From assembly GCA_038062375.1 (NCBI GenBank), contig JBBTXG010000005.1, positions 157,056-221,055 of the forward strand: 64,000 bases of DNA, read 5' to 3'. Both the position numbers and the translations under genes were made by a program. This DNA is from JBBTXG01 sp038062375 (GTDB lineage: Bacteria; Patescibacteriota; Minisyncoccia; Minisyncoccales; UBA10102). Shown one piece after another: positions 17,340 through 26,801 of this stretch. The notes under the pieces were generated by a model. The model saw only the letters and a program-made list of their open reading frames with translations, had not been told where the DNA came from and searched no databases. Every line of letters begins with the position of its first letter. The stretch's first letter is position 1.

Positions 17340-19328
17340 TTACTTTTTTGTGAAATACCATTTCAATACTTCCCTTGCAACAGGAAGCACCGTAAAACTT
17401 CCTTCTTTCGTTTCCTCAATTAAAATCGTCAGAACGACTTCGGGAGTCTCGTAGGGCGCAAACACCGTAACCCAGCTGTAGAGATAATCTTTTCCTTCTT
17501 CGTCTTTCCTGCCTGTTTGAGCAGTTCCGGTTTTCGCCGCAACCGCTTCTGGCAATTCGTTGAGCATCACCGCAGATCCTCTCGTCACGGCTTGAAGCAT
17601 TCCCTCTCGAATCACTTTCAGATTCTCGGGATCTATAATATCGGATCGAATCGTTCGAGGAGCAATCAAAACCTTTTTCCCTTCTTGCCTGTCGGCCCCT
17701 CCGCCTTCTCGAAAAAGCACATCTGAATTCTTTATGATCTCTTTTGCCATCATCGGTTCATAGAGTGTCCCGCCGTTTGCCACCGCTCCAAAAGCTACTG
17801 TCACCTGCAAAGGAGTCGCAAGCAGATCACCCTGTCCAATAGAAAGGAAGTAGGTGTCGCCATCCCACCATCCCTCCCCTTTTGCTTTCTTTTTCCAATC
17901 GGGATCTGGAATGAGACCACGAGCTTCCCCCGGAAGATCAAGGCTAGTCTCCTTACCCCAACCAAAAAGCGACAGATACTTTTTTATACGTGATGGCCCG
18001 AGTCCCTCCTGATCCTGAAACCCCCCTCCAATCATATAAAAGTAAGCGTTACTTGATACTGCAATTGCATCTCGCATTGCAACTGATCCGTGGTTCTTCC
18101 AGTCGTGGAAGGTGTAGACAATTTCGGGATTGTAGCGGTGTGGCACTTTGATGAATCCCTCGGTAACAAGGCTTTTCGCTGAATCTATAATACGCTCTTG
18201 GAGAGCAGCTGCTCCAATAAGTGGTTTGATGATGGAACCGGTCGGATAAAGTCCAGCGATTGCTCGATTAAAAAAAGGGCTCAATGGATCTTCGACGATA
18301 TCTTGGTATTGTTCATAGCTTATGCCTTGAGAAAATAAATTGTTATCAAATTCAGGAATACTCACCATGGAAAGAATACCCCCGGTGCGAGGGTCCATGG
18401 CAATCGCTACGCCCTTTTTCGCTCCTATCTTCTCGAGGTTTTTCTGGAGCGCTTCCTGGATCTTCTGCTGGAGTTCCAAATCCAACCAAAGCACAAGACT
18501 TTCCCCGGACCTTGAAGGTGTCTGCCCCTTCTCTCTTATGACGTTTCCCCATGTATCCCTTTCCACGAAACGCTTTCCTGGTTCTCCTCTCAAGACTTCC
18601 TCATACGACTTCTCAACTCCTGTTTTTCCAATTTGATCAGTAACAAAATAACTCTTCCCTTTTTTCAATTCCTCTGGAGAGATTTTTGCCGTGTAGCCCA
18701 ACACATGAGAAAGTCCTCCTTCTCTCACATATTCTCTCAAGGTATTTCTCCGAACCTCACACCCTTCTAAAAGTGGTGTTTTTGTTTCTGCTCGAATTAA
18801 TTGATCACGGGAAAGATTTTCTCTCACCAGAATCTCGGATTGATTGGTTCCATCGAAAGCAACCTTCAAGTCTCCGAGTGAAGTTCCAAAAAGATCAGCC
18901 ACATCTCTCAATACCTTCTCTCGCCGTTCTCTCCCTTGCGGTATGTATCTTTTGTCGCAGACAAAATCAAAACTCGGTTTGTTAAATACGAGTTGGCGCA
19001 TAAAGTTGTCGTAGATCACTCCTCGCTCCGATCGAATAGGGAAACTCCGAATGGTATTGCTCTCGGCCTGTGCGCTCAATGTTGAGCCCGCCACAATCTG
19101 AAAATAAAATGTTTTTGATAAAAAAAGAATTGTAATCAGAAGAAAAATACCATAGAGCGTCCCAAGGATTCCCTTCGAAAGAGGAACCTCGAGCTCTTGG
19201 GTAGGATTTTGGACAAAACGATCAAAAAAAACTTCTTGGAGTTCAATCTCTTGCCCCGGTCGCTTCACGGATAAGTGTTTAAGATTTTTGAATGAAAGGA
19301 AATCGAACATAATAATGGAAAACGACAT
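17340..19328 (-). CDS. mrdA: Penicillin-binding protein 2 (elongasome transpeptidase)
   Basis: 662 aa class B PBP that cross-links peptidoglycan in rod-type growth. One TM near residues 50-72, a dimerisation/pedestal domain, then the transpeptidase: SxxK motif TGSIIKP near residue 363, SxN as SSNAYF near 426 and KTGTAQTG near 600. The start may be the ATG at 19310 (MFDFLSFKNLK), which would shorten the 50-bp overlap with mreD; neither start has a clear ribosome site. The context mreC-mreD-mrdA is the classical elongasome order. Confidence 0.93.
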   Translation of the reverse strand: MSFSIIMFDFLSFKNLKHLSVKRPGQEIELQEVFFDRFVQNPTQELEVPLSKGILGTLYGIFLLITILFLSKTFYFQIVAGSTLSAQAESNTIRSFPIRSERGVIYDNFMRQLVFNKPSFDFVCDKRYIPQGRERREKVLRDVADLFGTSLGDLKVAFDGTNQSEILVRENLSRDQLIRAETKTPLLEGCEVRRNTLREYVREGGLSHVLGYTAKISPEELKKGKSYFVTDQIGKTGVEKSYEEVLRGEPGKRFVERDTWGNVIREKGQTPSRSGESLVLWLDLELQQKIQEALQKNLEKIGAKKGVAIAMDPRTGGILSMVSIPEFDNNLFSQGISYEQYQDIVEDPLSPFFNRAIAGLYPTGSIIKPLIGAAALQERIIDSAKSLVTEGFIKVPHRYNPEIVYTFHDWKNHGSVAMRDAIAVSSNAYFYMIGGGFQDQEGLGPSRIKKYLSLFGWGKETSLDLPGEARGLIPDPDWKKKAKGEGWWDGDTYFLSIGQGDLLATPLQVTVAFGAVANGGTLYEPMMAKEIIKNSDVLFREGGGADRQEGKKVLIAPRTIRSDIIDPENLKVIREGMLQAVTRGSAVMLNELPEAVAAKTGTAQTGRKDEEGKDYLYSWVTVFAPYETPEVVLTILIEETKEGSFTVLPVAREVLKWYFTKK

Positions 19329-19587
19329 GAAGAAGAAGAGAAATTCCCGCTAGTATCAACACCCAAAACCCTAGAGGAGTTCCAGAGAAAACGTCGAGGA
19401 GAAATCCTCCTAAAAAAGCTCCAAAAATTTTCATTTGGAAGTCCGAGATCTTCAAAATACTCATGAGAAGCACTGCGATCATCACAAGATTCACGATTCC
19501 AACTTTCGGAAAAAGAAGTGGAAGGAAACTCGTCTGGAAAGCAACAAACAGACAGAGCAGAATTCCCACCACAAGAATTTTTTTCAT
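19279..19587 (-). CDS. mreD: MreD-like membrane protein
   Basis: 102 aa with three to four hydrophobic segments. FLGGFLLDVFSGTPLGFWVL matches the conserved MreD GLxxDxxSGxxLG motif. It is shorter than E. coli MreD (162 aa) and probably lacks one or two helices. It overlaps mreC by 4 bp and mrdA by about 50 bp, so the three are co-translated. Role: membrane scaffold of the rod complex. Confidence 0.85.
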   Translation of the reverse strand: MKKILVVGILLCLFVAFQTSFLPLLFPKVGIVNLVMIAVLLMSILKISDFQMKIFGAFLGGFLLDVFSGTPLGFWVLILAGISLLLHVVFHYYVRFPFIQKS

Positions 19588-20375
19588 AAGGAAGTAATGA
19601 CAAAGAGAGAAGCTTGCGATCTGATATCAAAAAATGGGGAAACGGAAGCTCTTTGAAAAGGTTCTGCGCCGCCTTTCACGATATCTTCCACTTTGCCAAC
19701 CAAAAGATTTTCAGGGAAAATCCCTCCCAAACTACTCGTGACAACGAGGTCTCCTGCTTTAAGTATTTCTTCTTGCGGTACAAAATCAAGGAGCAATCGA
19801 TACCTTCCTTGCCCCTTGATCACACCGGTAACCTGTCTTCCTGAAATTTGAACATCAAACGTGCTCTTGGGATGAGAGAGAAGTTGAACTCGAGAGGAGT
19901 TATCGAACACCTCCAGCACTTTTCCTACCACCACCTTCTCTGATGTGATCAAGGACATTCCCTCCCCAATCCCTTGTTCTTTACCTCCTTTCACGATGAT
20001 GACGTCTTGCCCAATACTCTTGCCTATAATCTCTGTAAGTACCATTTGAAAATCTTTCTCGATTCCCAGATTCAAAACTTCTCTCAATTCTTTGTTCTCT
20101 CTCTGGAGATCCTCCAGTTCAGCAACCTGCCCGAGCAATACAAGGTTTTCTTTTTCAAGCATCTGATTCTCTCTCCTTACATCATTTCCCTGAAAGATTC
20201 CTCCAAAGAAATCAGAAACATTCCATCCCACGTCCCACAATGTCGATTGGAGAGGAGAAAAAAACGAATACAAAAAGTTCCGAACCTCTCTCGAAAAAAT
20301 ATTCAAAAAGAGAAGAGAAAAGAGAAGTAGTAAGATAATCGAAATCCTCTTTCGCAACAGAGGTAACCTCATCAT
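19584..20375 (-). CDS. mreC: Rod shape-determining protein MreC
   Basis: About 264 aa from this start. One TM (residues about 10-25), a coiled coil (NQMLEKENLVLLGQVAELEDL), then the beta-rich periplasmic domain with IIGKSIGQDVIIVKGGKEQGI, VTGVIKGQGRYRLLLDFVPQEEILKAGDLVVTSS and FPENLLVGKV. The start ATGATGAGGTTACC follows a purine-rich aaggagaaaggg stretch. A longer frame to 20426 runs into the 5S-like relic and is unlikely. No mreB is visible in the window. Confidence 0.93.
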   Translation of the reverse strand: MMRLPLLRKRISIILLLLFSLLFLNIFSREVRNFLYSFFSPLQSTLWDVGWNVSDFFGGIFQGNDVRRENQMLEKENLVLLGQVAELEDLQRENKELREVLNLGIEKDFQMVLTEIIGKSIGQDVIIVKGGKEQGIGEGMSLITSEKVVVGKVLEVFDNSSRVQLLSHPKSTFDVQISGRQVTGVIKGQGRYRLLLDFVPQEEILKAGDLVVTSSLGGIFPENLLVGKVEDIVKGGAEPFQRASVSPFFDIRSQASLFVITSL

Positions 20376-20432
20376 TGTATTATAGATTTCCCTTTCTCCT
20401 TGGCAAGCGAGGAAAACAAAGAACATTGATGG

Positions 20433-20478
20433 CGACTACCATATCCCTTCCAGGACATACTTCCGTGTTCTCTAATGC
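20433..20478 (-). pseudogene. Degenerate partial second 5S rRNA copy
   Basis: The 46-nt segment repeats the middle of the adjacent 5S gene. gcgactaccat and cttccgtgttc are each exact 11-nt matches, separated by 17 versus 18 diverged bases in the same order as at 20507-20550. It lies immediately 3' of the 5S gene in the direction of transcription. Likely a decayed duplicate. Confidence 0.65.
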
Positions 20479-20590
20479 AAAAGTGGGGACTACCTACTCT
20501 CGCCTTGCGACTACCATCGGCCTTGCCGTATTTCACTTCCGTGTTCGGAATGGGAACGGGTGGGACAGCGGCAGTATAATCCCCACTTTT
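20479..20590 (-). rRNA. rrf: 5S ribosomal RNA
   Basis: The complement carries the 5S core (ccgatggtagt, gagagtaggta, cgaacacggaagtgaaat). The two ends pair through an 11-bp stem (aaaagtgggga / tccccactttt), giving about 112 nt. It follows 23S in the same orientation with an ~80-nt spacer. Confidence 0.95.
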
Positions 20591-20751
20591 ACATTCCACT
20601 GTTCGGAATGCCAAACGAAGTGGATCCCCGTACTCAACTCGTAGAAGGATTAGGGGTTTGAAATGATTATGAATTGCTAGCCGACTTTCTTGCTTCGATC
20701 ATTAGTACTCCTCGGCTTCACCCGTTACCGGGCTTCCACCTGGAGCCTATC

Positions 20752-20868
20752 CCCCGCAGAATCACCTTGCGGTGATCGCGGGGTTCCCATCACTTTCAGC
20801 AAAACCACAGGATTCCCACAATGTTTGCGGGAGTCCCGAGATTGCTGAAAGCAATTTTTCGGGAAACC
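20752..20868 (-). other. Extra structured insertion in 23S domain VI
   Basis: Compared with the E. coli 23S 3' domain from memory, about 117 nt are inserted between cctatc and tcgtagtcttcgaggg. The piece folds locally: ccccgc...gcgggg enclosing atcacc/ggtgat, and a 10-bp pair ctttcagcaa / ttgctgaaag. No group I core motifs are present, so it is probably an expansion segment or small intervening sequence. Confidence 0.6.
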
Positions 20869-21106
20869 TCGTAGTCTTCGAGGGATCTATTACCAGTGCA
20901 AAGCACTGGATCGAGTCCTCATCTTGGAGTTGGCTTCGCGCTTATATGCTTTCAGCGCTTATCGAAACCCAACTTAGCTACCCAGCAATGCTCCTGGCGG
21001 AACAACTGGTACACCAGAGGTTGGTTCGCTGAGGTCCTCTCGTACTGTCAGCGACTCTCCTCAAGACTCTAACGCCTACGGTAGATAAGGGCCAACCTGT
21101 CTCACG

Positions 21107-21810
21107 CTATCTATTTTCATTTGTTACCAAATGGATCGGACTATACCACTACCCAATCTAATCACCAAATGGGTACCGACGTTTTACGAAAGATTTCTCT
21201 TCCGTCTATCCATCTTGATAGATAAGTCTCTACGGGGTCAATATACGCTTTTTTCGTCGCTTCGAGTAGTTTAAATCTCGAAAACGATCCACCAATTGAG
21301 CAAGTCTTGCGAAATCTTCTTGATTCTTCACTCTTTCTTTTTGTGCAAGAATTTCGAACATAAGATTTGCTTGATGTTTTTTAAGAATCAGAAATGGTTT
21401 TACCATCTTCAGAAATTTGGTTAGGTCCTCTTTCTTGCTGATTATATATTCTAGAATTCCATCCTTCCTTACTCTTAAATGACCAAGTCCGATCAGTGTA
21501 CAAATTTCTTCGAACTTCTTCTGATCTTTTTGCGACTGAAAGAGTACAATATACGGCGCTACCTGAAATCCATACCGATAGGTAGGATTAGGTTTCAAGC
21601 GTACATAGATACTTCCGTCGCCATCAAGAAATCCTGCAAGATATGCTCTTTGATATGTTGTAAGCATATACGACTTCCCTCGGTATTATCCTAACATATG
21701 ACAGGTTGTAAATCAAAGTGTTAGGACTTCACCGATATGAGTCGGTTTTTTCGATCCGCTTTTCAGCGGAAAGCCGCCGTGTGTTACTCGACATCATGGT
21801 TCATTTGTTG
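21107..21810 (-). other. Group I intron 1 in 23S (near L2593)
   Basis: Interrupts accgt^cgtgagacagg at or within one base of the well-known L2593 site. The intron ends in G. It has the group I core signature gtagagacu ... ggtatagtcc, giving a P7 GACU/AGUC pairing. A P1 helix is possible between exon aaaccgu and intron gcggcuu, with the splice-site U opposite G. About 704 nt, containing one LAGLIDADG ORF. Confidence 0.85.
21230..21667 (-). CDS. I-CreI-like LAGLIDADG homing endonuclease
   Basis: 145 aa with a single LAGLIDADG motif, YLAGFLDGDGSI (residues 9-20), so it should act as a homodimer like I-CreI. Similarity to I-CreI runs the full length: AGF-DGDGSI, KPN-SY/TY, IGLGHLR versus IGVGYVR, VKPFLILKKHQANL versus LQPFLKLKQKQANL, and LNYSKRRK versus LNDSKTRK. 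Asp17 matches the metal-binding Asp20. The intron sits at the same rRNA site as the I-CreI intron of Chlamydomonas chloroplasts. The stop codon UAG lies inside the conserved core sequence ccccguagagacu. Confidence 0.93.
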   Translation of the reverse strand: MLTTYQRAYLAGFLDGDGSIYVRLKPNPTYRYGFQVAPYIVLFQSQKDQKKFEEICTLIGLGHLRVRKDGILEYIISKKEDLTKFLKMVKPFLILKKHQANLMFEILAQKERVKNQEDFARLAQLVDRFRDLNYSKRRKKRILTP

Positions 21811-21903
21811 ACGGTTTGAACCCAGCTCACGTACCACTTTAATTGGCGAACAGCCAAACGCTTGGGAGCTTCTCCACCCCCGCGCTGTGATGAGCCGACA
21901 TCG

Positions 21904-22746
21904 CTTGTCGACATTTTTCTCTTCTTACGAAGAGGATCGGACTATATCTTCATCCTCCAAAGCTCACGTGAGCGACGGAGGAGTCGGCGTATTAGTTCTC
22001 TCTTAAGAGAGAACTCTGATTCTTTCAAAATCAAGTCTCTACGGGGTTATAACCCAATTTGTATCTCATTGAAGGAATAATATTCTGCTGTAATATTTCC
22101 CTCAAGGCAGGAACTGCCGAAGAAAGAAACCTGATACGATAGTATTCCTTGTCTCTGTTGAGGCGAGCTTGAAGTCCTAACGTATAGAGTTTTTCTACTA
22201 ACCTTTCCTGATCTTGTAAGCTGAATTGTTGTGTGTTGAGATAGAAATTCGAATTTCCACACTTACTTCCGTCATCCATAAACCATACACTCAAGACCAC
22301 AGAATCCAAGGTAAGTTCTTCTGGGACAATTTTCTTACCGGCTCGGTAGAAAACTCCAAGTAACTTACTCAATTCTGGATGCTGTCGCGTGAAAAAACGA
22401 TACGCTATTCTATTTCCATTCCCGAATCTTCTTTTTGGTTCTGAAATGCAGAGGTTCTGCAGAATTCTGAATTTCCAATCAACATATTCTTTTGCTTTCC
22501 AGGAGTGATTACACTCAAGAAATGCATCCTTTCTTCCAGGCATGATTCGTAAATATCCATCTCCCAACAACGATCCAACAATAAGAGATCTTTGCAATTG
22601 GGTCAAACTTCCCACGGTATTGTCCATATGTACAGGTACATTATAGCACATGGAGTTCACCGTTATAAGCCGATTTTTTGTTTTTCTTCGAGTGCTTATC
22701 TCGAAGAACAGGTATGGCATTACTGCCATAGCACCCCGATATGTTA
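21904..22746 (-). other. Group I intron 2 in 23S (L2500)
   Basis: Inserted between ...ggcaccu and cgaugucggcuc, i.e. just after E. coli position 2500. The P1 helix is directly visible: exon gcaccu pairs with intron gggugc, leaving the U-G wobble at the 5' splice site. Core motifs guagagacu and aagauauaguccg give the P7 GACU/AGUC pairing. The last intron base is G. Length 843 nt, containing one LAGLIDADG ORF. Confidence 0.9.
22031..22627 (-). CDS. LAGLIDADG homing endonuclease of intron 2
   Basis: About 198 aa from MDNTVGSLTQLQ. Two degenerate motifs are present, SLIVGSLLGDGYLRI near the N terminus and SVWFMDDGSKCGN in the middle, as in the LAGLIDADG DNA endonuclease family (PF03161 type) found in chloroplast rRNA introns. 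The C-terminal LQQNIIPSMRYKLGYNP is typical. The open frame extends upstream to 22729, but those codons overlap the P1/P2 region and lack family resemblance. The stop (tga) lies just inside the intron's P7 strand. Confidence 0.85.
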   Translation of the reverse strand: MDNTVGSLTQLQRSLIVGSLLGDGYLRIMPGRKDAFLECNHSWKAKEYVDWKFRILQNLCISEPKRRFGNGNRIAYRFFTRQHPELSKLLGVFYRAGKKIVPEELTLDSVVLSVWFMDDGSKCGNSNFYLNTQQFSLQDQERLVEKLYTLGLQARLNRDKEYYRIRFLSSAVPALREILQQNIIPSMRYKLGYNPVET

Positions 22747-25494
22747 AGGTGCCGAACAGGGCCGTAGATATGGACTCGCGGGCCCTACCAGCCTGTTATC
22801 CCCGGGGTAACTTTTGGTTGATGATCTTTGCGTTTTCTAAAAAAACACATCGGTTCACTAAGTTCTGGTTTCCCAACTGCTCGACATATCCGTCTCGCAG
22901 TAAAGCCGGCTTGTGCCTTTACACGACCGCTCCGATTTCCATCCGGAGCTAGCCGACCTTTAAACGCCTCCGTTACTCTTTAGGAGGCTGACGCCCCATC
23001 AAAACTGCCCACCACCTACTGTCTCCCTCGATAGGGATTAGTTTTATTATTTCGACAGATGGGTATTTCACTGACGGCTCCTCTACCGCCGAGACGGCAG
23101 ACTCAAAGCCTCCCCACTATGCTACGCAGTCAAAACAATAGAACAATAAGAAGCTACAGTAAAGCTCCCGGGGTCTTTCCGTCTAGCCGCAGGCTAACCG
23201 GCATCTTCACCGGTATTGCATTTTCACCGGGCTGCTCCTGGAGACAGTTCTCAAGTCGTTACGCCTTTCATGCGGGCCTGAACTTACCAGGCAAGGGGTT
23301 ACGCTACTTTAACACGGTTATAGTTACCGCGGACGTTCACTGGGGCTTCGGGCACTCACCCCGCTGCACAGCAGCGGAAATCCCAATTTCCAACGGTCAT
23401 TGGAGTTTGGTCATTCCCGATGCTGTACATCGGAGCGGCACCGTTAACACTCCAGCACTGGTCAGGCGTCGGCCCCTATACATCCTCTTTTGGAGTTGAG
23501 CAGGGACCTGTGTTTTTGTTAAACAGTCGCCAGAGAAACGTTTGCTGCGACCGCCAACATTCTTCTCCGAAGAGAAGTTTTGGCGGTAGTCCTTATTGCG
23601 AACTTACGGACACTTTTTTGCCTAGTTCCTTCAGGAGGTTTCACCCGTTCACCTTAGTGTACTTACACTAAACCACCTGTGTCGGTTTACGGTACGAATT
23701 CCGCTCTCTCATTTCCGGAAAACTTTTCTAGGAAAGTTGCTCACTCAAATTTTCTTAGCCGAAGCTAAAAATTTTCTTGCCCCTTGGAAAATCCTTAGAG
23801 CAAAAACTCAAATCCATTTACAAGCTTGAGCTACTAACTTTCGTCCTTTTCCTACAGAAAAAGCGGAAGGGCCGGAATATGAACCGGCTGTCCATCAGAA
23901 GGTACCATTCGGTACATCCCTAAGGATCGCCTAACCCTTGGATGATCGACATTGCCAAGGAAACCTTGGGTTTTCGGTGTACAGGGATCTCACCTGTATT
24001 GTGGTTACTCATGCCAACATTCTCACTCCTCATCGCTCCACCCTTGCCTTACGGAAGAGCTTCACTGCAATGAAGACGCTCCCCTACCGCAGAGTACCGT
24101 CTGGTACCCTGCCCTTATCTTCGGTATCAAGCTTGAGCCCCGTTAAATCTTCGGTGCAGAATTCCTTAGCTAGTAAGCTGTTACGCACTTTTTAAAGGAT
24201 AGCTGCTTCTGAGCGAACCTCCTAGCTATCACAGGAACTCCACTTCCTTCCTATGCACTTAGCTTGATTTAGGGACCTTAGATGAAGATCATGGGCTGTT
24301 TCCCTTTTGAGCATGGAGCTTAGCCCCCATGTTCTGACTCCCTTCTCTCTTTTTCCCCGCGGCATTCGTAGTTTGGTAAGAAAACCTGGATTGCTCCACG
24401 ATATTCTTTCCAGAGCTCTACCTCCACAGGAAAGAGAAAGGGCTAGCCCTAAAGCTATTTCGGGGAGAACCAGCTATCACCAAGCTCGATTAGCTTTTCA
24501 CTTCTTACCACAGCTCATCCCAAGGCATTGAATCGACCTACGGGTTCGGGCCTCCGACCGCCTTTCGGCGGTCTTCACCCTGGCCATGGCAAGCTCGCTT
24601 GGCTTCGGGTTTTACACGTACTGCGTTCGCCTCATGGGCGGATCGCGCTTTTCGCACTCGGTTTCCCTTTGCCTTCGTCCCAGAAGGACTTAGACTCGCA
24701 ATACATATAAACTCGTTGGCTCGTTCTGCAAAAAGCACCTCATCATCCACCACAACTTCTTTCGAAGATATTGGCGGACTCTGAGTCTTTGTAGGCGAAA
24801 TGGTTTCAGGTTCTATTTCACCGCCCTCACCGGGCTACTTTTCACCGTTCCCTCACGGTACTGGTTCACTATCGGTGATATCAAGTATTTAGCCTTGGCC
24901 GATTAGTTCGGCCTGCTTCCCACGAGACTTCCATTTCTCGAGGTACTTAAGATATAGTAACGAGAAGTATCAAAACCCGTTTCACGTACAGGGCTATTAC
25001 CTTCTATGGCCTACCTTTCCAGGTATGTTCTGTTACGGAAGTTTTGAATTTTTCCACTCCCCACCCTTTCGGATGTGCTACTACCTTGCAACCCCCTGCA
25101 CCGTATTATAGTACAGAGTTTGGGCTTCTCCCTTTTCGCTCGCCGCTACTAAGGGAATAATGTTATTTTCTTTTCCTCCGCTTACTGGGATGTTTCACTT
25201 CAGCGGGTTCGCGTCCCACTTCACTCCTTACGGAGCTCTGCGGGACGACTGCGCTTTCGCGCAATCGAGTTTCCTCATTCGGACATCCTCGGATCAAAGG
25301 TTGCTCACCACCTCCCCGAGGCTTATCGCAGGCACGCCACGTCCTTCGTCGCCTTGATATCCCAAGGCATCCACCATCCGCCTATAATAATGCAATATGT
25401 CGGCTAGCAATTCTTAATCACTTCTTTTAATCACTTCCAAAATTTGTTGCGCAAATTTTGGAGACCCCATTTTTCAGTTGTCAAAGAACTCACG

Positions 25495-25526
25495 AGAAAA
25501 GAAAAACCGCTTTTCGCAAGCGGCTC
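25495..25526 (-). terminator. Strong intrinsic terminator upstream of 23S
   Basis: Stem ccgctt/aagcgg with loop gcgaa, followed on the minus strand by tttttcttttc. It would stop minus-strand transcription arriving from the spacer genes about 80 bp before the 23S 5' end. A copy is at 30151-30182. Confidence 0.8.
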
Positions 25527-25654
25527 TTCTTCAAGCCAAAAAAGAGGTCGTTCTTTAGCCGCTTTTCATCTGTTTCGTTGTTCTTCTATTTCTCATGTGA
25601 TTTTATTTTAGCCGAAACAAAATATCCTGTCAATAGCGGCTATGCCAAGAATGT

Positions 25655-26347
25655 TCATTCCTTCATTTTACTCCTCAAGTCGCGCAAGATTTCTGCTGCA
25701 ATCTCTCTGCCTCCCAGGCCAAACGCGAGCCCTCCTCCCAACGCAATCATCGCAACAATCCCCACAAAGATCGTTTGAGGAAGGGCCCCTGCCAAATGGA
25801 GTTGATCCAAGACAACCACGATCGCCAAAATCCAAATCGACCATCGAATGATCGCTCCTATGATGCGTCCGTACCCTGCTTGAGTGCCTTCGATCGTAAC
25901 GCGTAAAATCTTCTCGATAATATCAGCAAGAATAACGGCAACGATAAAAATGAAAGCAGAAACCACGATATTGGGCAAAAAAGTAAGAACGCGATCATTG
26001 AGAAGCCGAGTGAATTCCTTAAACCCTAAGATCTCCAAAGACGCCGAAAGGAATACGAAAACAAACAGCCATTTCGCGATTGATCCAATAAAACCGGCGG
26101 GATCTATTTTCAGATTTGCTTTCTCCAATGCTTGCTTCCAGTTCCCTCTCTCGAAAATTTGATTAAATTTTACTCTTCTCAAGATATCCATCACCAACTT
26201 TCCTATCCCTGCCGAAACAATCCATCCAATCACAAATACGATCACGGCTCCAATCAATTGAGGAAGGAATCTCAAGAGAAATCCTTCCCACAAACCTCCA
26301 AGAGCGCTCGCTGTAATATCGTACCAATTTGATATTCCCGGATTCAT
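25655..26347 (-). CDS. MscS-type TM-helix membrane protein
   Basis: 230 aa, mostly hydrophobic, with about five spans. It carries two copies of the conserved TM_helix pattern (e.g. FLPQLIGAVIVFVIGWIVS and FLPNIVVSAFIFIVAVILAD) and ends with AMIALGGGLAFGLGGREIA, which resembles the pore helix of mechanosensitive channels. The soluble beta domain of MscS is missing, so channel function is uncertain. Copy 1 of a duplicated gene; it lies downstream of sodX and ends before a terminator. Confidence 0.8.
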   Translation of the reverse strand: MNPGISNWYDITASALGGLWEGFLLRFLPQLIGAVIVFVIGWIVSAGIGKLVMDILRRVKFNQIFERGNWKQALEKANLKIDPAGFIGSIAKWLFVFVFLSASLEILGFKEFTRLLNDRVLTFLPNIVVSAFIFIVAVILADIIEKILRVTIEGTQAGYGRIIGAIIRWSIWILAIVVVLDQLHLAGALPQTIFVGIVAMIALGGGLAFGLGGREIAAEILRDLRSKMKE

Positions 26348-26423
26348 ACATTATTTATTTCTATTCTCTCTCCTATTATACCTCTCCACAAAAACGACCT
26401 TTCTTATTGGAAAGGCTTCCTCT

Positions 26424-26747
26424 TCATCTTTTCTGGTGTTTCCTCTCCTCACGAATTATCCTCGCCTTTCCCAAAATCGCATTCCTTGGAATCCATCCAA
26501 AACTTCTGCTATCTACACTGCTTTCTTTATCCAAGCCTTCTACCCAGTAAAGAGAACTCTGCTCTTTGCATTTCTCTTTCAGAATATATTTCAGTATCAG
26601 CCGATCTTCTTGAGAGTGGCGAATCACCACCACATCTCCGGGCCGAGGCCGAAAGAGAAGGTAGGACAATTTGTCGAGTAGAACAAAATCACCTTCTTTA
26701 CACAAAGGTTCCATACTCTGTCCTCTTACAATGAAATATGCCAGCAT
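26424..26747 (-). CDS. sodX: S26 signal-peptidase-like Ni-SOD maturation protease
   Basis: 107 aa S26-family serine/lysine protease without a membrane anchor. Ser11 is in VRGQSMEPL, Lys53 in RLILKYIL, and PGDVVVIRH matches the family. It is directly downstream of sodN (54 bp), where such proteases remove the SodN leader to expose the metal-binding His. The family is certain; the substrate is inferred from the pairing. Confidence 0.85.
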   Translation of the reverse strand: MLAYFIVRGQSMEPLCKEGDFVLLDKLSYLLFRPRPGDVVVIRHSQEDRLILKYILKEKCKEQSSLYWVEGLDKESSVDSRSFGWIPRNAILGKARIIREERKHQKR

Positions 26748-26801
26748 GACAGACGACTAATGACCAGTACCATTATAGAGCTCATTGTCATAGGTTATAG
26801 G

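Larger units (their letters stand above)
20686..25398 (-). rRNA. rrl: 23S ribosomal RNA, interrupted by two group I introns
   Basis: Universal 23S segments are readable throughout: the 5' end ggatgccttgggatatcaagg, the domain V peptidyl-transferase region and the sarcin-ricin area. The ends are bracketed by a 14-bp processing stem (aattgctagccgac at 20672-20685 with gtcggctagcaatt at 25399-25412). The span of about 4.7 kb exceeds the usual 2.9 kb because of introns at 21107-21810 and 21904-22746, plus a ~117-nt structured insertion near the 3' end. The remaining exon length is about 3.17 kb. Ends are estimated to within about 10 nt. Confidence 0.95.

Noticed and set aside
23059..23499. Open frames inside 23S and 16S rRNA
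   Set aside because: They lie on conserved rRNA sequence and match familiar spurious rRNA translations. Only the two intron ORFs are real.
24540..24780. Further insertion in 23S
   Set aside because: On comparison with the remembered E. coli sequence this region aligns normally; only ordinary variable helices differ.
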